Both the position numbers and the translations under genes were made by a program. Under the pieces are notes generated by a model. It was not told the DNA's origin, ran no database searches, and was given only the letters and a program-made list of their open reading frames with translations. Below are positions 1 through 7,500 of a stretch of 19,753 nt of DNA, one piece after another; the stretch's first letter is position 1, and every line of letters begins with the position of its first letter. Origin of the DNA: Planctomycetota bacterium (GTDB taxonomy: Bacteria > Planctomycetota > GCA-002687715 > DRQF01). The stretch spans positions 1-19,753 of the forward strand of contig JAJRYU010000314.1 in the NCBI GenBank assembly GCA_024275615.1, read 5' to 3'.

Positions 1-236
1 ACGGCCGCATCGGCAAGAGCGTCTCCAAGCGATTCGCATTGATAAGCCTTCTCAAGGATGTCGGCGGACCCTGAGGCAAATAACCTGCAAGAGTCGGACT
101 CAAGATCCATGTCGCCAACAACCACGAGCCGACTCAGCCCCATGTTCTTCATGGCGCGGGCGGCGGCGCCGACGTTGAGGGGGCCTTGGGGCTCAACGAG
201 GACGATACTGATGTTTTTGAGCGGATTCGCTCCCAT
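1..236 (-). CDS. trmJ: TrmJ-like tRNA (cytidine/uridine-2'-O)-methyltransferase, N-terminal part (runs off left edge)
   Basis: Only the first 78 codons are in the window. The start is the ATG at 236-234. An in-frame TAG lies upstream at 281-279, and AAAGGAAAAG (about 256-247) can serve as ribosome binding site. The protein opens with NISIVLVEPQGPLNVGAAAR followed by AMKNMGLSRLVVVG. This is the conserved N-terminal block of the SpoU/TrmD-fold (SPOUT) family, in which N-[VI]-G-x-x-ARAMK-x-MGL forms part of the active site. Known family members methylate the 2'-hydroxyl of position 32 in the tRNA anticodon loop using S-adenosylmethionine. TrmJ is the best match because of the VLVEPQGPLNVGA run. 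Other SPOUT 2'-O-methyltransferases remain possible because the C-terminal half and its SAM-binding knot lie outside the window. It is divergent from the HEAT-repeat gene, with 146 bases between their start codons. Confidence 0.82.
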   Translation of the reverse strand, partial: MGANPLKNISIVLVEPQGPLNVGAAARAMKNMGLSRLVVVGDMDLESDSCRLFASGSADILEKAYQCESLGDALADAA

Positions 237-382
237 GGGCGTGGCTTTTCCTTTGTTGGCGGCTGATTCCGGATTATTCTAGGTATTCCAAAGTGCTCAT
301 CAGTCCTACTCTTAACAAGAGACCCTCTGAGGGGGTTTTCGCATAATCCGCATGTGAGCGGAAGACTATCGGAGCCTGAGTC

Positions 383-1558
383 ATGGGTAAGAACAAGACG
401 ACCAATCTATTCTTGTTGGCAGCTTTGCTTGTCCTGGTCATGCCTCTGGGGGCTCAGCGCGGGCGGAAACCTGTGCTGCTCACCCTACGTAATGGCGAAT
501 CGGTCGAAGGGGTAATCGTTCGCTCCAAGAAAGGTGTGATCTCTTTCAAGACTTGGTTGGGAACCCGTATCGTTCCTGAACGAACGGTTGTTGCTCGCCG
601 CGACCCACAGAAGTTACGAGAGGCCTATCGGGGAGAATTGCAGAAGGTTGACAAAGAAAAAGTCATTGGACATGTCAAGCTCGCGCGTTGGTGCTTGGCT
701 CGGGGTTTTACATCTGGCCTGGCGGCGGAACTCGACGCCATCTTGCGGCGGGAACCGAACAACACGTTCGCCTGGGGTTTGATCAAGAAAATGGCGCCTA
801 CATATCGTTTTGCCAAGAAGAACAAACAACCCAAGGACAAACCTCGATGGGCTCGCAAGGAAGTTGATCTCCTCTACGCGGCGGCCAAGAACCAGAGTTT
901 CATGGGGGCAGCGATGATTCGTGCCCAGTTGGATAGCTTGCCCGATGACATTCAACTTGGCGAAGCCGTAAAGTTTTCAGATCGCGGCACCGAACCTCAA
1001 CGCTGGATTGCAGCTTACATGCTGGGAGAAAGCAACAAGGTTCGCCGGGTGAAACCTCTCTATCGCCGTGCCTTAGGCGACCCATCTTGGCAGGTGCGCG
1101 CTTGCGCCGTGGCGTCACTCAAGAAGCATGAGGATGGCACGACAATTGGTCCCTTCGAACGTGCCTTGTTCTACGGCAAGTATGCATCGACGCGAACCTA
1201 CGCCGCGGAAGCCCTTGGTTTGCTCGGTGATAAACGTGCCGTCAAACCGCTGATTGCCGCCCTCAAGTCCACCGGATCCGGCGGCAGCCCGCGCAATCAC
1301 GTTCGTATCAGCAGGCAAATCGCCTATGTGAAAGATTTCGACGTCGAAATCGCTCAGGCGGCGGTCATTGCCGACCCTATTGTGGATACGGTGGAAGACG
1401 GAATAGTCTTGGACGTGGCGGTTGTCTCAGTGGGTATTCAAAGGCGCCGTATCAGCGCCTCTCTCCATCAACTCACTGGCGCGGGCTCTGGATTCAGCGC
1501 CAAGGAATGGAGTGCCTGGTGGCGGGCGAACAAAGACACCTACCCCGGTCGAAAATAA
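383..1558 (+). CDS. Secreted HEAT-repeat protein
   Basis: The protein has 391 residues. It starts with a signal peptide (hydrophobic stretch about 8-22, probable cleavage after LGAQ near residue 25), so it is exported. Residues 30-70 form a small beta-rich segment around LRNGESVEGVIVRSKKG, and residues 95-130 are helical and TPR-like (KLARWCLARGF). Residues about 190-300 hold HEAT-type repeats, for example PSWQVRACAVASLKKHEDG and TRTYAAEALGLLGDKRAVKP. A block around QIAYVKDFDVEIAQAAVIAD and the C-terminal LTGAGSGF followed by W-x2-WW resemble secreted planctomycete HEAT proteins, from memory of that group. The start is supported by GGAG at 371-374, eight bases upstream. It probably acts as an extracytoplasmic protein-protein scaffold; no catalytic motif is visible. 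Only 57 bases separate it from the sigma factor gene, so cotranscription is plausible. Confidence 0.85.
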   Translation: MGKNKTTNLFLLAALLVLVMPLGAQRGRKPVLLTLRNGESVEGVIVRSKKGVISFKTWLGTRIVPERTVVARRDPQKLREAYRGELQKVDKEKVIGHVKLARWCLARGFTSGLAAELDAILRREPNNTFAWGLIKKMAPTYRFAKKNKQPKDKPRWARKEVDLLYAAAKNQSFMGAAMIRAQLDSLPDDIQLGEAVKFSDRGTEPQRWIAAYMLGESNKVRRVKPLYRRALGDPSWQVRACAVASLKKHEDGTTIGPFERALFYGKYASTRTYAAEALGLLGDKRAVKPLIAALKSTGSGGSPRNHVRISRQIAYVKDFDVEIAQAAVIADPIVDTVEDGIVLDVAVVSVGIQRRRISASLHQLTGAGSGFSAKEWSAWWRANKDTYPGRK

Positions 1559-1615
1559 CCGGATCCGACAATTCTGAGTCAAATCGGCGACCGCTGTCGT
1601 CATGGAATCGAAACC

Positions 1616-2122
1616 ATGAATGATGCAGCCATGTCACAAAAAGAAGAGCCGTGGGCGCGAATAGAGCTCGTCGCGAGGGCTATTCACACCCGAGACGCCC
1701 TCATTGGTGAAGCTCAGAAATACCTGATTGACCCGGGAGAATCTGAGGATGTCGTCCAAGAGCTCTTCCTCCTCCTGTCAAAATTTGACGGTATCCGGCC
1801 CCGCAGTTTGGACGCATGGTTGCGCCAGATTGTGCGGCGTCGATCCCTTGACGTCCTGAGGCGCCGAATCGATCGCTCCTTGGTTCTCGACCTAGAGTCA
1901 GATCAGGCGCGTCGCACCATCCTAATTGCCCCAGAAGATCTTAGCGCCGCACTTTCCAACCTCCGTGAGCCCTATCGGAGCGCCATAGAGTTGAGATACA
2001 TGGAAGGACTCAGTTTTTCAGAATTGGCGGAAGCGCTTGATAGCCGCGAGCGGACGGCTCGGACCTGGGTGTCGCGAGGACTTGCGGCGCTCAGGCTCAC
2101 GCTGCGGGGGATGAGACCATGA
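1616..2122 (+). CDS. ECF-family RNA polymerase sigma factor
   Basis: The protein has 168 residues, a normal ECF length. Region 2 lies at about residues 25-90: ESEDVVQELFLLLSKF is the polymerase-binding/-10 recognition helix, followed by SLDAWLRQIVRRRSLDVLRR. Region 4 lies at about 110-160: LREPYRSAIELRYMEGLSFS followed by ELAEALDSRERTARTWVSRG, the helix-turn-helix that reads the -35 element. The stop overlaps the start of the next gene in an ATGA arrangement (2119-2122), so sigma and anti-sigma are translationally coupled, a classical layout. The start could be the ATG at 1616 or the in-frame ATG at 1631; both keep all conserved regions, and I see no strong ribosome binding site to choose between them. 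It should redirect RNA polymerase to its own regulon when the downstream anti-sigma is inactivated. The inducing signal is not visible. Confidence 0.9.
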   Translation: MNDAAMSQKEEPWARIELVARAIHTRDALIGEAQKYLIDPGESEDVVQELFLLLSKFDGIRPRSLDAWLRQIVRRRSLDVLRRRIDRSLVLDLESDQARRTILIAPEDLSAALSNLREPYRSAIELRYMEGLSFSELAEALDSRERTARTWVSRGLAALRLTLRGMRP

Positions 2123-3423
2123 ATTGCAAGATTGTTCGCAGCCAGATCGAAGCGTGGCAACTGAAGTCTCTCTCCGAAGACCGTGAGTTGGACATTTCCA
2201 GTCATCTTTTGGAGTGTGCATCTTGCCGCGCTGAGTTGGCTCTCTTGAGGCAAATCGAAAAAGAGCTGGCCCATGGGCACAAGATTCCCCCCGTTCACAA
2301 GCACAAGCCGCGGGTTTTGAGCTTGGCCTCGGCGGTAGGGCTTCTTCTTGTCGCAACTTTCATCGGCGCACGTGCCAACGCGTGGTTGGACCCCGAGTCC
2401 TTGAGCGTCGACACCAAGACTGATCGGCAAGTCCTTGTGGCTCAATCTGTCGGCGCAGAGTTTGAGTTTCAGTCTGAGGATCATATTGAACTAAGAGTGG
2501 GTGAAATCGAGTTAGAAGTTGCGTCCGAGCAAGCCTTGCTCGTGTCGACGCGCTTGGGTTCGATTCGAGCCACAAACGCCAGTTTTGTTGTTTCAATGAA
2601 GGAAGAAAACGAAATGGACTCAAGGACGATATTGAGCGGCGCTGGGATTCTCACCGTGGGTGTCATTGTTGGTGCAGTTGTTTTTCAAGGGGAAGATGGA
2701 GAACAAAACCGCATCGAAGCGGGCCACGAAGTACGTGTGCGTGATAGCTCCGACAAGAGAAAGCAAAGCGTTAGTGTTGTTCCTCGGCGTGTCTCTCGGG
2801 ATGAAGCCATGAATGAAGAATTGAAGCGTCAAATGGACTTGGTTCGCGAATTGCAAGCTCGCTTGAAACAAACAAACGCTCAGAATCAAAGTGACCGCGA
2901 ACTGATCGCCAAGTTGCAAGCCGAAAAGAAAGAAGTCGTGGAGCCAAAGGAGCGGGCGATCGGCGAAGGAAAAATCGAACCGGAGGATCTTGCTGATCTC
3001 TTGGGTCTGGAAGCCGCTCGCGAAGAAGCGCTCGTTGTGGCTTACAACCGCATTCAAGAGAAAATGCGTCTCGAGGAAAAGCGCCACGCCACAGTGGAAA
3101 AAACCGAATCGGGTTATCGAATCAAAATCGAAAGTTGGCGTGATGAGTGGGATCTCATGAAAAAGAACTGGCGGCGCGACTTAGGGGCGATCTTGTTGCC
3201 CAATGAAATGGATCGCTATGACCGACATGGCATGCAAAAGAGCCTATTCTTCAACCAAGGCGGGTTTGGAGCGCGGTCTGTTGCTGTCACCGAAGAAAAG
3301 GACGGGTTCCAAGTCCAAGACACAGTGAATGGCGATGGCTGGAAGAGGAGCACCATGAGCAACGGCTTCAAGACTCTGGAAGAAGCGACTCAGGGAATTG
3401 CATATCTCTTGGATGGCGAGTGA
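2119..3423 (+). CDS. Membrane anti-sigma factor: zinc-finger N-terminus, one TM, FecR-like region, coiled coil
   Basis: The protein has 434 residues. The N-terminal cytoplasmic domain has the zinc-binding anti-sigma (ZAS) signature H29-x3-C33-x2-C36, plus C3. A single membrane segment lies at about 66-88 (SLASAVGLLLVATFIGARA). Residues about 100-205 resemble a FecR domain: beta-strand-rich, with GSIRATNASFVVSM and the terminal EAGHEVRV block. Residues about 220-275 are a charged coiled coil (ELKRQMDLVRELQARL). The remaining 150 residues are a globular part I do not recognise. The start overlaps the sigma stop by four bases. By analogy with ZAS and FecR systems it should hold the upstream sigma factor at the membrane and release it on an extracytoplasmic signal. 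The part outside the membrane is much longer than in a minimal anti-sigma factor, so the sensing may be elaborate. Confidence in the anti-sigma role is high; in the FecR assignment moderate. Confidence 0.82.
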   Translation: MNCKIVRSQIEAWQLKSLSEDRELDISSHLLECASCRAELALLRQIEKELAHGHKIPPVHKHKPRVLSLASAVGLLLVATFIGARANAWLDPESLSVDTKTDRQVLVAQSVGAEFEFQSEDHIELRVGEIELEVASEQALLVSTRLGSIRATNASFVVSMKEENEMDSRTILSGAGILTVGVIVGAVVFQGEDGEQNRIEAGHEVRVRDSSDKRKQSVSVVPRRVSRDEAMNEELKRQMDLVRELQARLKQTNAQNQSDRELIAKLQAEKKEVVEPKERAIGEGKIEPEDLADLLGLEAAREEALVVAYNRIQEKMRLEEKRHATVEKTESGYRIKIESWRDEWDLMKKNWRRDLGAILLPNEMDRYDRHGMQKSLFFNQGGFGARSVAVTEEKDGFQVQDTVNGDGWKRSTMSNGFKTLEEATQGIAYLLDGE

Positions 3424-3600
3424 TTTATGCCCATCGCTCGTCGTCAGGGGTGGCGGAAATGATGCCCGAAAGAGAGAAACTGGCAAATAATCTTGAACGA
3501 TTCGGAACAAATGTTGGAAACAGGTGGGTTAGCAAGATGTTAAGACATCAGATGCAATGTCCATCGGGACGGCGCGACGAACTCAAATACCTATGAACTC

Positions 3601-3606
3601 AAGGAG
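3601..3606 (+). promoter_or_regulatory. Strong ribosome binding site of the double-Sec gene
   Basis: AAGGAG lies nine bases before the ATG at 3616. It matters because it fixes a start upstream of both in-frame TGA codons. The open fragments beginning at 3793 and 4012, which a standard caller would report, have no comparable site in front of them. Confidence 0.7.
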
Positions 3607-3615
3607 TCTAGAGAA

Positions 3616-4212
3616 ATGAAGACACCGGCTCTCATTGCCGCTCTCTTAGCAGTGACTTGCTTGTCCCTCGGGGCACAAGTCGACTCAAAGAAGCAGGCAA
3701 AGACCGAAACGGTCTATCTGATTCAGGTCAGTGGCGTCAGTGGCTGAAGTGCGGCAGCTCTCGCCAAGAAAGCCAGTTCGGCTCTCAGCAAGATGGACAA
3801 CGTCGAAAATGCCGTTGTTGACACAACAGCTCGTGGCATCGTCAAGATGAAACAAGGCAAAGTGCCCACCGTCGAAGCGATCAACAAGGCGCTTCCTCGT
3901 GGTCTCAAGGTCAAGACAGTGACCAAAAGTTCCGTTGCGAAGACCCATGAGATCTACACGGTTGGAGTTACGGGCCTTGCCTGACAGGACACAGCTAAGA
4001 GCATCCGTGCGATGCTCGAAAAGAAAGATGGCGTGATTGTTGCCTTCCCCGATGGTGGCAACCATATTGTCTACGTCCGCGCCAGCAAGGCTGGAGTCTT
4101 TGATCAAGCCAGTATCACCAAGCTGATCCAAAGCAATCGTACATTCAAGGTCAAGTCTTTTTCGACCAAGGTTTTGGCGAAGAAGAAGTCAAAGCCCGTT
4201 AGCAAGAACTAA
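3616..4212 (+). CDS. Exported tandem HMA-domain selenoprotein with two selenocysteines (TGA at 3745 and 3982)
   Basis: Read from the ATG at 3616 to the TAA at 4210, this is one 198-codon frame with two in-frame TGA codons, at residues 44 and 123. A signal peptide comes first (residues 1-21, ending LSLGAQ). Then come two copies of a beta-alpha-beta-beta-alpha-beta HMA-type fold: about 30-105 (strand TVYLIQVSG, helix ALAKKASSALSKM, strand VENAVVD, strand GIVKMKQG, helix VEAINKAL, strand LKVKTV) and about 113-185. In lobe 2 the register is exact: V-T-G-L-A-U-Q-D-T with L-E-K-K-D-G-V downstream matches HMA G-M-x-C-x-x-C and x4-G-V, so U replaces the first Cys and Thr the second. Lobe 1 has S-G-V-S-G-U and a helix two residues longer. 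No Cys remains after the signal peptide. Each TGA is followed by a SECIS-like hairpin. Metal or mercury binding, or selenol redox chemistry in the periplasm, is inferred from the fold. A pseudogene is less likely because nothing else is broken. Confidence 0.85.
3768..3786 (+). promoter_or_regulatory. Candidate bacterial SECIS element for Sec44
   Basis: The stem GAAAGCC/GGCTCTC (one A-C mismatch; core AGCC 3771-3774 with GGCT 3780-3783) closes a five-base loop AGTTC. The loop starts 27 bases after the TGA at 3745-3747. Bacterial SelB-binding hairpins typically place the apical loop about 16-37 bases after the UGA and have G in the first two loop positions; both hold here. The stem is shorter and weaker than that of the second element. 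Confidence 0.55.
3999..4017 (+). promoter_or_regulatory. Candidate bacterial SECIS element for Sec123
   Basis: A perfect seven-base-pair stem GAGCATC/GATGCTC (3999-4005 with 4011-4017) encloses the loop CGTGC, with G at loop position 2. The loop begins 21 bases after the TGA at 3982-3984, well inside the spacing known for SelB-dependent recoding. The stem lies in codons that also encode the conserved helix of the HMA lobe. Confidence 0.68.
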
Positions 4213-4230
4213 CCCAGGCTTCACACCTCA

Positions 4231-4267
4231 AATCGGCGGGAGTTGCAGCAAGCGACTCCCGCCGATT
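4231..4267 (+). terminator. Strong hairpin terminator after the double-Sec gene
   Basis: A perfect 13-base-pair stem (4231-4243 with 4255-4267) is GC-rich, and its inner bases can extend it to 16 pairs around an AGCAA loop. It lies 18 bases after the TAA stop. The following bases (CTTGCTG) are only weakly T-rich, so it may act as a terminator, as an mRNA 3' stabiliser, or in both roles. It separates the selenoprotein transcript from the TPR gene. Confidence 0.75.
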
Positions 4268-4271
4268 CTTG

Positions 4272-4298
4272 CTGAACAGGAATCTCCTTCTTGTTCAG
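4272..4298. terminator. Second hairpin, directly behind the first
   Basis: CTGAACAGGAA (4272-4282) pairs with TTCTTGTTCAG (4288-4298) over 11 positions, with one G-T wobble and loop TCTCC. Only four bases separate it from the preceding hairpin. A tandem terminator is the simplest reading. No T-run follows. Confidence 0.45.
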
Positions 4299-4355
4299 GC
4301 GCATCCATCGCCGTCGGACGTTGCGATACGCGAAGCCAAGCTGGCACTTTCCTTT

Positions 4356-4463
4356 GCATTGTTATGCGTTTTCACCCACATGACCGGGCTCTTTATTGCC
4401 GCATTTTAATGCCATGTTTCAGCCCAATGCACACTTCCTCCGAAATACGAAAGAGTCCGTATT
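4356..4463. promoter_or_regulatory. Cluster of short dyads upstream of the TPR gene
   Basis: Two similar 12-mers with inverted arms, GCATTGTTATGC (4356-4367) and GCATTTTAATGC (4401-4412), start 45 bases apart. A third dyad follows, AATACG/CGTATT (4444-4449 with 4458-4463). They sit in the leader of the 1658-residue gene and may be operator sites, but short AT-rich dyads are common by chance. I could not define convincing -35 and -10 boxes. Confidence 0.22.
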
Positions 4464-4504
4464 GCGAAGACAGCAACTGATCACTACCCAGCTTTGGGCC
4501 AAAT

Positions 4505-7500
4505 ATGAAGAATCAGATATTAGACCGGTTCACTACATCAAGTCGGATGCGCACCCGATTTGAGGAGATCCTTGCTCAAGTTGAGTCGCAGGAGTTGCCC
4601 CGAATGGATGGGGGTGACCAACTCGGCCAACTGATTGTGGCGAACTTAGAGGCCCTTCCGAAACGCTCGACGGAGGAATCCGCACTTCTCTTTGAGGCCC
4701 AAAAAGCCCGTGCGAAGCTCTATCAAGAAAGTAGCGGAGCCACGGCTTTGGAGGCTGCCGAAAGTCTGATCGCCGCCAGCGAGACACTTCAAGAGCTCAA
4801 TCACGATGCCGAGGCTCTTGCATCGCTCCTAGAGCCGGCCCGAGAGACCTTCTCCGACCTTGTGGCCATCGGCTCAAAAAGAAATGCCTGGCTCTGCTTG
4901 GAAATCATCATTTCTTGCTTGCGTGTCACGAAAGAATCAAAGGAAATCACTTCCCAAGCTCTGCGCGACTTTGCTGACTTTAGTCGAGACATGATTCATG
5001 ACGGCCGGGAACCGGGATTGCTCGGTGTCATCCTGGGCCACTGTGATTGGGCCCGGGAGGCGGCGCCCGATCAATTTCCTGAGTTGGTCAACTTGGTCCC
5101 TTTGCTCTTGGAACAGCGGACTAACGACTTGCCGTGGCGCGATGTCTTGCGTGCCTACCTCTATGCTCGACACCTGTCTTTAGGATTTGGCGGCAAGACC
5201 TTAGAGAACATCGCTCGCAAGATGGCGGGCCTCGGCATGTGCGACGCGGAAGTCCGTGTTGTGTATCAAGATTTCTTGTGCGAAGCCGTTGAAACGAAGT
5301 CTTGTATGGAAGATGTCTTCAAGGATCTGGCTTACGTCAATCCTTCACCGGACATCGCCTACGACGCAGACTTGGATAGTCTGAATGGTCTTCTCGCCGA
5401 GCACTTCCCCGAATGTGAGTGGGTCTGGCGCAACCGCGCCCTCTTGAGTCGCCGCCATGGAGATCGAGCAGGGGCTCTTGTCAACTTGTCCCGGGCCATG
5501 AGCATCGACGGCGAGCCACCAGTCGTCATGGGACTTTTGGCTCCGGTACTTGCCGGCATGGGTTTTCTGCAAAGCGCTTTTCACTTCGCGAGATTTGCGC
5601 CGAAGGAGACCAGTGAACGTTTCGAATTAGGTGTTCTCAAGCTCCTGGCGGCTGAGCCCAGTAGCAAGATCGGATGCGAGAGGCTGCAAAGGCGCCTTGA
5701 AGAGTCGATTCTCCGTGAGAATCTGCCAATTGAATTTCGTCCCTTGATCGTTCGGCGCCGTGCGGAACTCTTGTTTCGTTGTGGCGAATTCGATCAAGCG
5801 CGCGGTCTCTACACTGAGATCTTCCGCGACAATCTGAGCGATGAGATTGCCGCTGTTCGTCTAGCTGAGATCGCCTTCACTGAAGGTGACGAAACGAAAG
5901 TGGTCAACTATCTTTCCGCTCGTTTTACCGATCGCGTGATACCCTTCGTTGAGCATATCAGGTCAAGACTCGCTGAAAGAAAGGGTGACCTTGACAAGGC
6001 TTGGCAACACAATGAAAGAGCCTTGGATACTCTGCCTGCGGCCCAATCAGCAGGCCGGCAAAAGAAGGAAAAGACGTTGGCCATGCTGGAAGATCGCATT
6101 CGTGCGATGTTCGGCGAACAATACGTGCAGTGCTCATTGTTGGCCATGCTACAATCTGAAACTCACGCACCTCCGCATCGAGATTTGCTCAAGTTGGCCG
6201 CTGTCCTTGAGCGGCGTGGTGTGGAGCTCGGCGTCGCCCGAGGTGATGTAGCAGAGACATCTTCGCGTATTCGCGAACTCGTCGAACGAAATGCCGCAGA
6301 CTCGGAGATCTTTCTCTCTGGTGTCAAAGCGAGTATTGAAGGCGATCATATCGACGACGCTTTGGATCTCTTGGCCCGGGCTGAAGAGGCCGGCCACGGA
6401 GAAAGTTCCGAAATACGACTCCTGCGTGCCAAGACCTACCTAAGAAAGGGCGACTTGGCTGCAGCGACAAAGCACTTGAATCGGGAACTCGAAATCCATC
6501 CCTCCGCCGAGGCTCGTCTTTACCTGGCGATGATAGAGTTAGAAAAAGGCGACGAGGACGCGGCTCTCAACGCGGTTTCCAGTATCCACGAAGAGGACGG
6601 TGGGTCGGACCAGACGCGCCACGAGATCTTTCATCTCACTGGCGTCTTGCTCGAACGTCGCGGTCTCATTGCCGAGGCCCGGTCCTCGTACTTGGCCGCT
6701 GTCAAGATGATGAGTGGAGAGTCTGCCGCTCGTTATCGGGCCGGTGTCTTGGGGCTTGAATCAAGTATTGACGACGAGGGATTCGTCGTCGATCCCGCCG
6801 GAGTCGAAGAGTCCTTGGCACTTCTTGAAGGAGTCAAGGATTCCGATGCGATTTGTCGTGTTGCGCTCGCAAGAGCTGCGCGGTCAAGCGATGTCAATGA
6901 GGCATTACATGACCTTGAACGTGCGATGAAACGTACCAACGGCCCAGACGAATTGCGCCTGCAACGCGCCCGACTCAATCTTTTGATTACCAACGAAAGA
7001 CTCGCCGAGGCTTGTGTCGCCAGCGAGGCCATGACCCAGTCTCTCCCGGAATCTGAAGTCGAATCACATCTTGCGATGATCGCAGATCTGAAGAAACGTA
7101 ATGCTCTAAAGATGGTCGTTCAGGACGGCAGCAAAGATTCGGATGGCGTAGGCTCTTGGGTTGATGCCGCGTCCGATTGCAAGCACGACGGTGTGATCCA
7201 TCAGTTGTTCCGATTTATCTCTGGAGCCAAGAAGTCAGAACCAAAACTGAAGAAAGGTGACTCTCCGTCTCTTTTCCTGGCTCTTGGCTTGGCCGGTGGG
7301 CAACGGAGAAAAGACGGCAAACTCCGGGCGGCAGTCTTGACCGATGGTGCTCAAGGTGTTGCGGCTGCTGAAGCCAAGAACGTACTCATGGCGCTTCAGG
7401 ACGGCAGTTCAAGAGAACTCTTGGATGCCATTGACTCCTTTGACGCCGCAGAGTTGACATTGCCATGGTCCCGTTTGTCTCTGTTGTCTATTGTTGCTGC

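Noticed and set aside
58..282. Plus-strand open frame of 74 codons at the left edge
   Set aside because: It lies over the minus-strand TrmJ-like gene, whose conserved motifs are clear. The plus-strand product resembles nothing and crosses the other gene's start.
1972..2484. 170-codon minus-strand open frame
   Set aside because: Antisense to the end of the sigma gene and the start of the anti-sigma gene, both with clear family motifs. It is a shadow of their codon pattern.
3459..3596. 45-codon open frame directly before the double-Sec gene
   Set aside because: It has no good ribosome binding site and no recognisable motif, and it is short enough to be chance. Most likely it is leader sequence.
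3751..3764. GCGG/TCGC hairpin immediately after the first TGA as the SECIS
   Set aside because: Its loop begins about nine bases after the TGA, too close for known SelB hairpins. The 3768-3786 hairpin fits better.
3616..4212. Reading the double-TGA gene as a pseudogene, or as TGA reassigned to an ordinary amino acid
   Set aside because: Nothing else in the frame is damaged and both TGA codons sit at equivalent functional positions with hairpins. TGA ends other genes at their natural family ends (for example 3421-3423 and 13622-13624), so there is no general reassignment.
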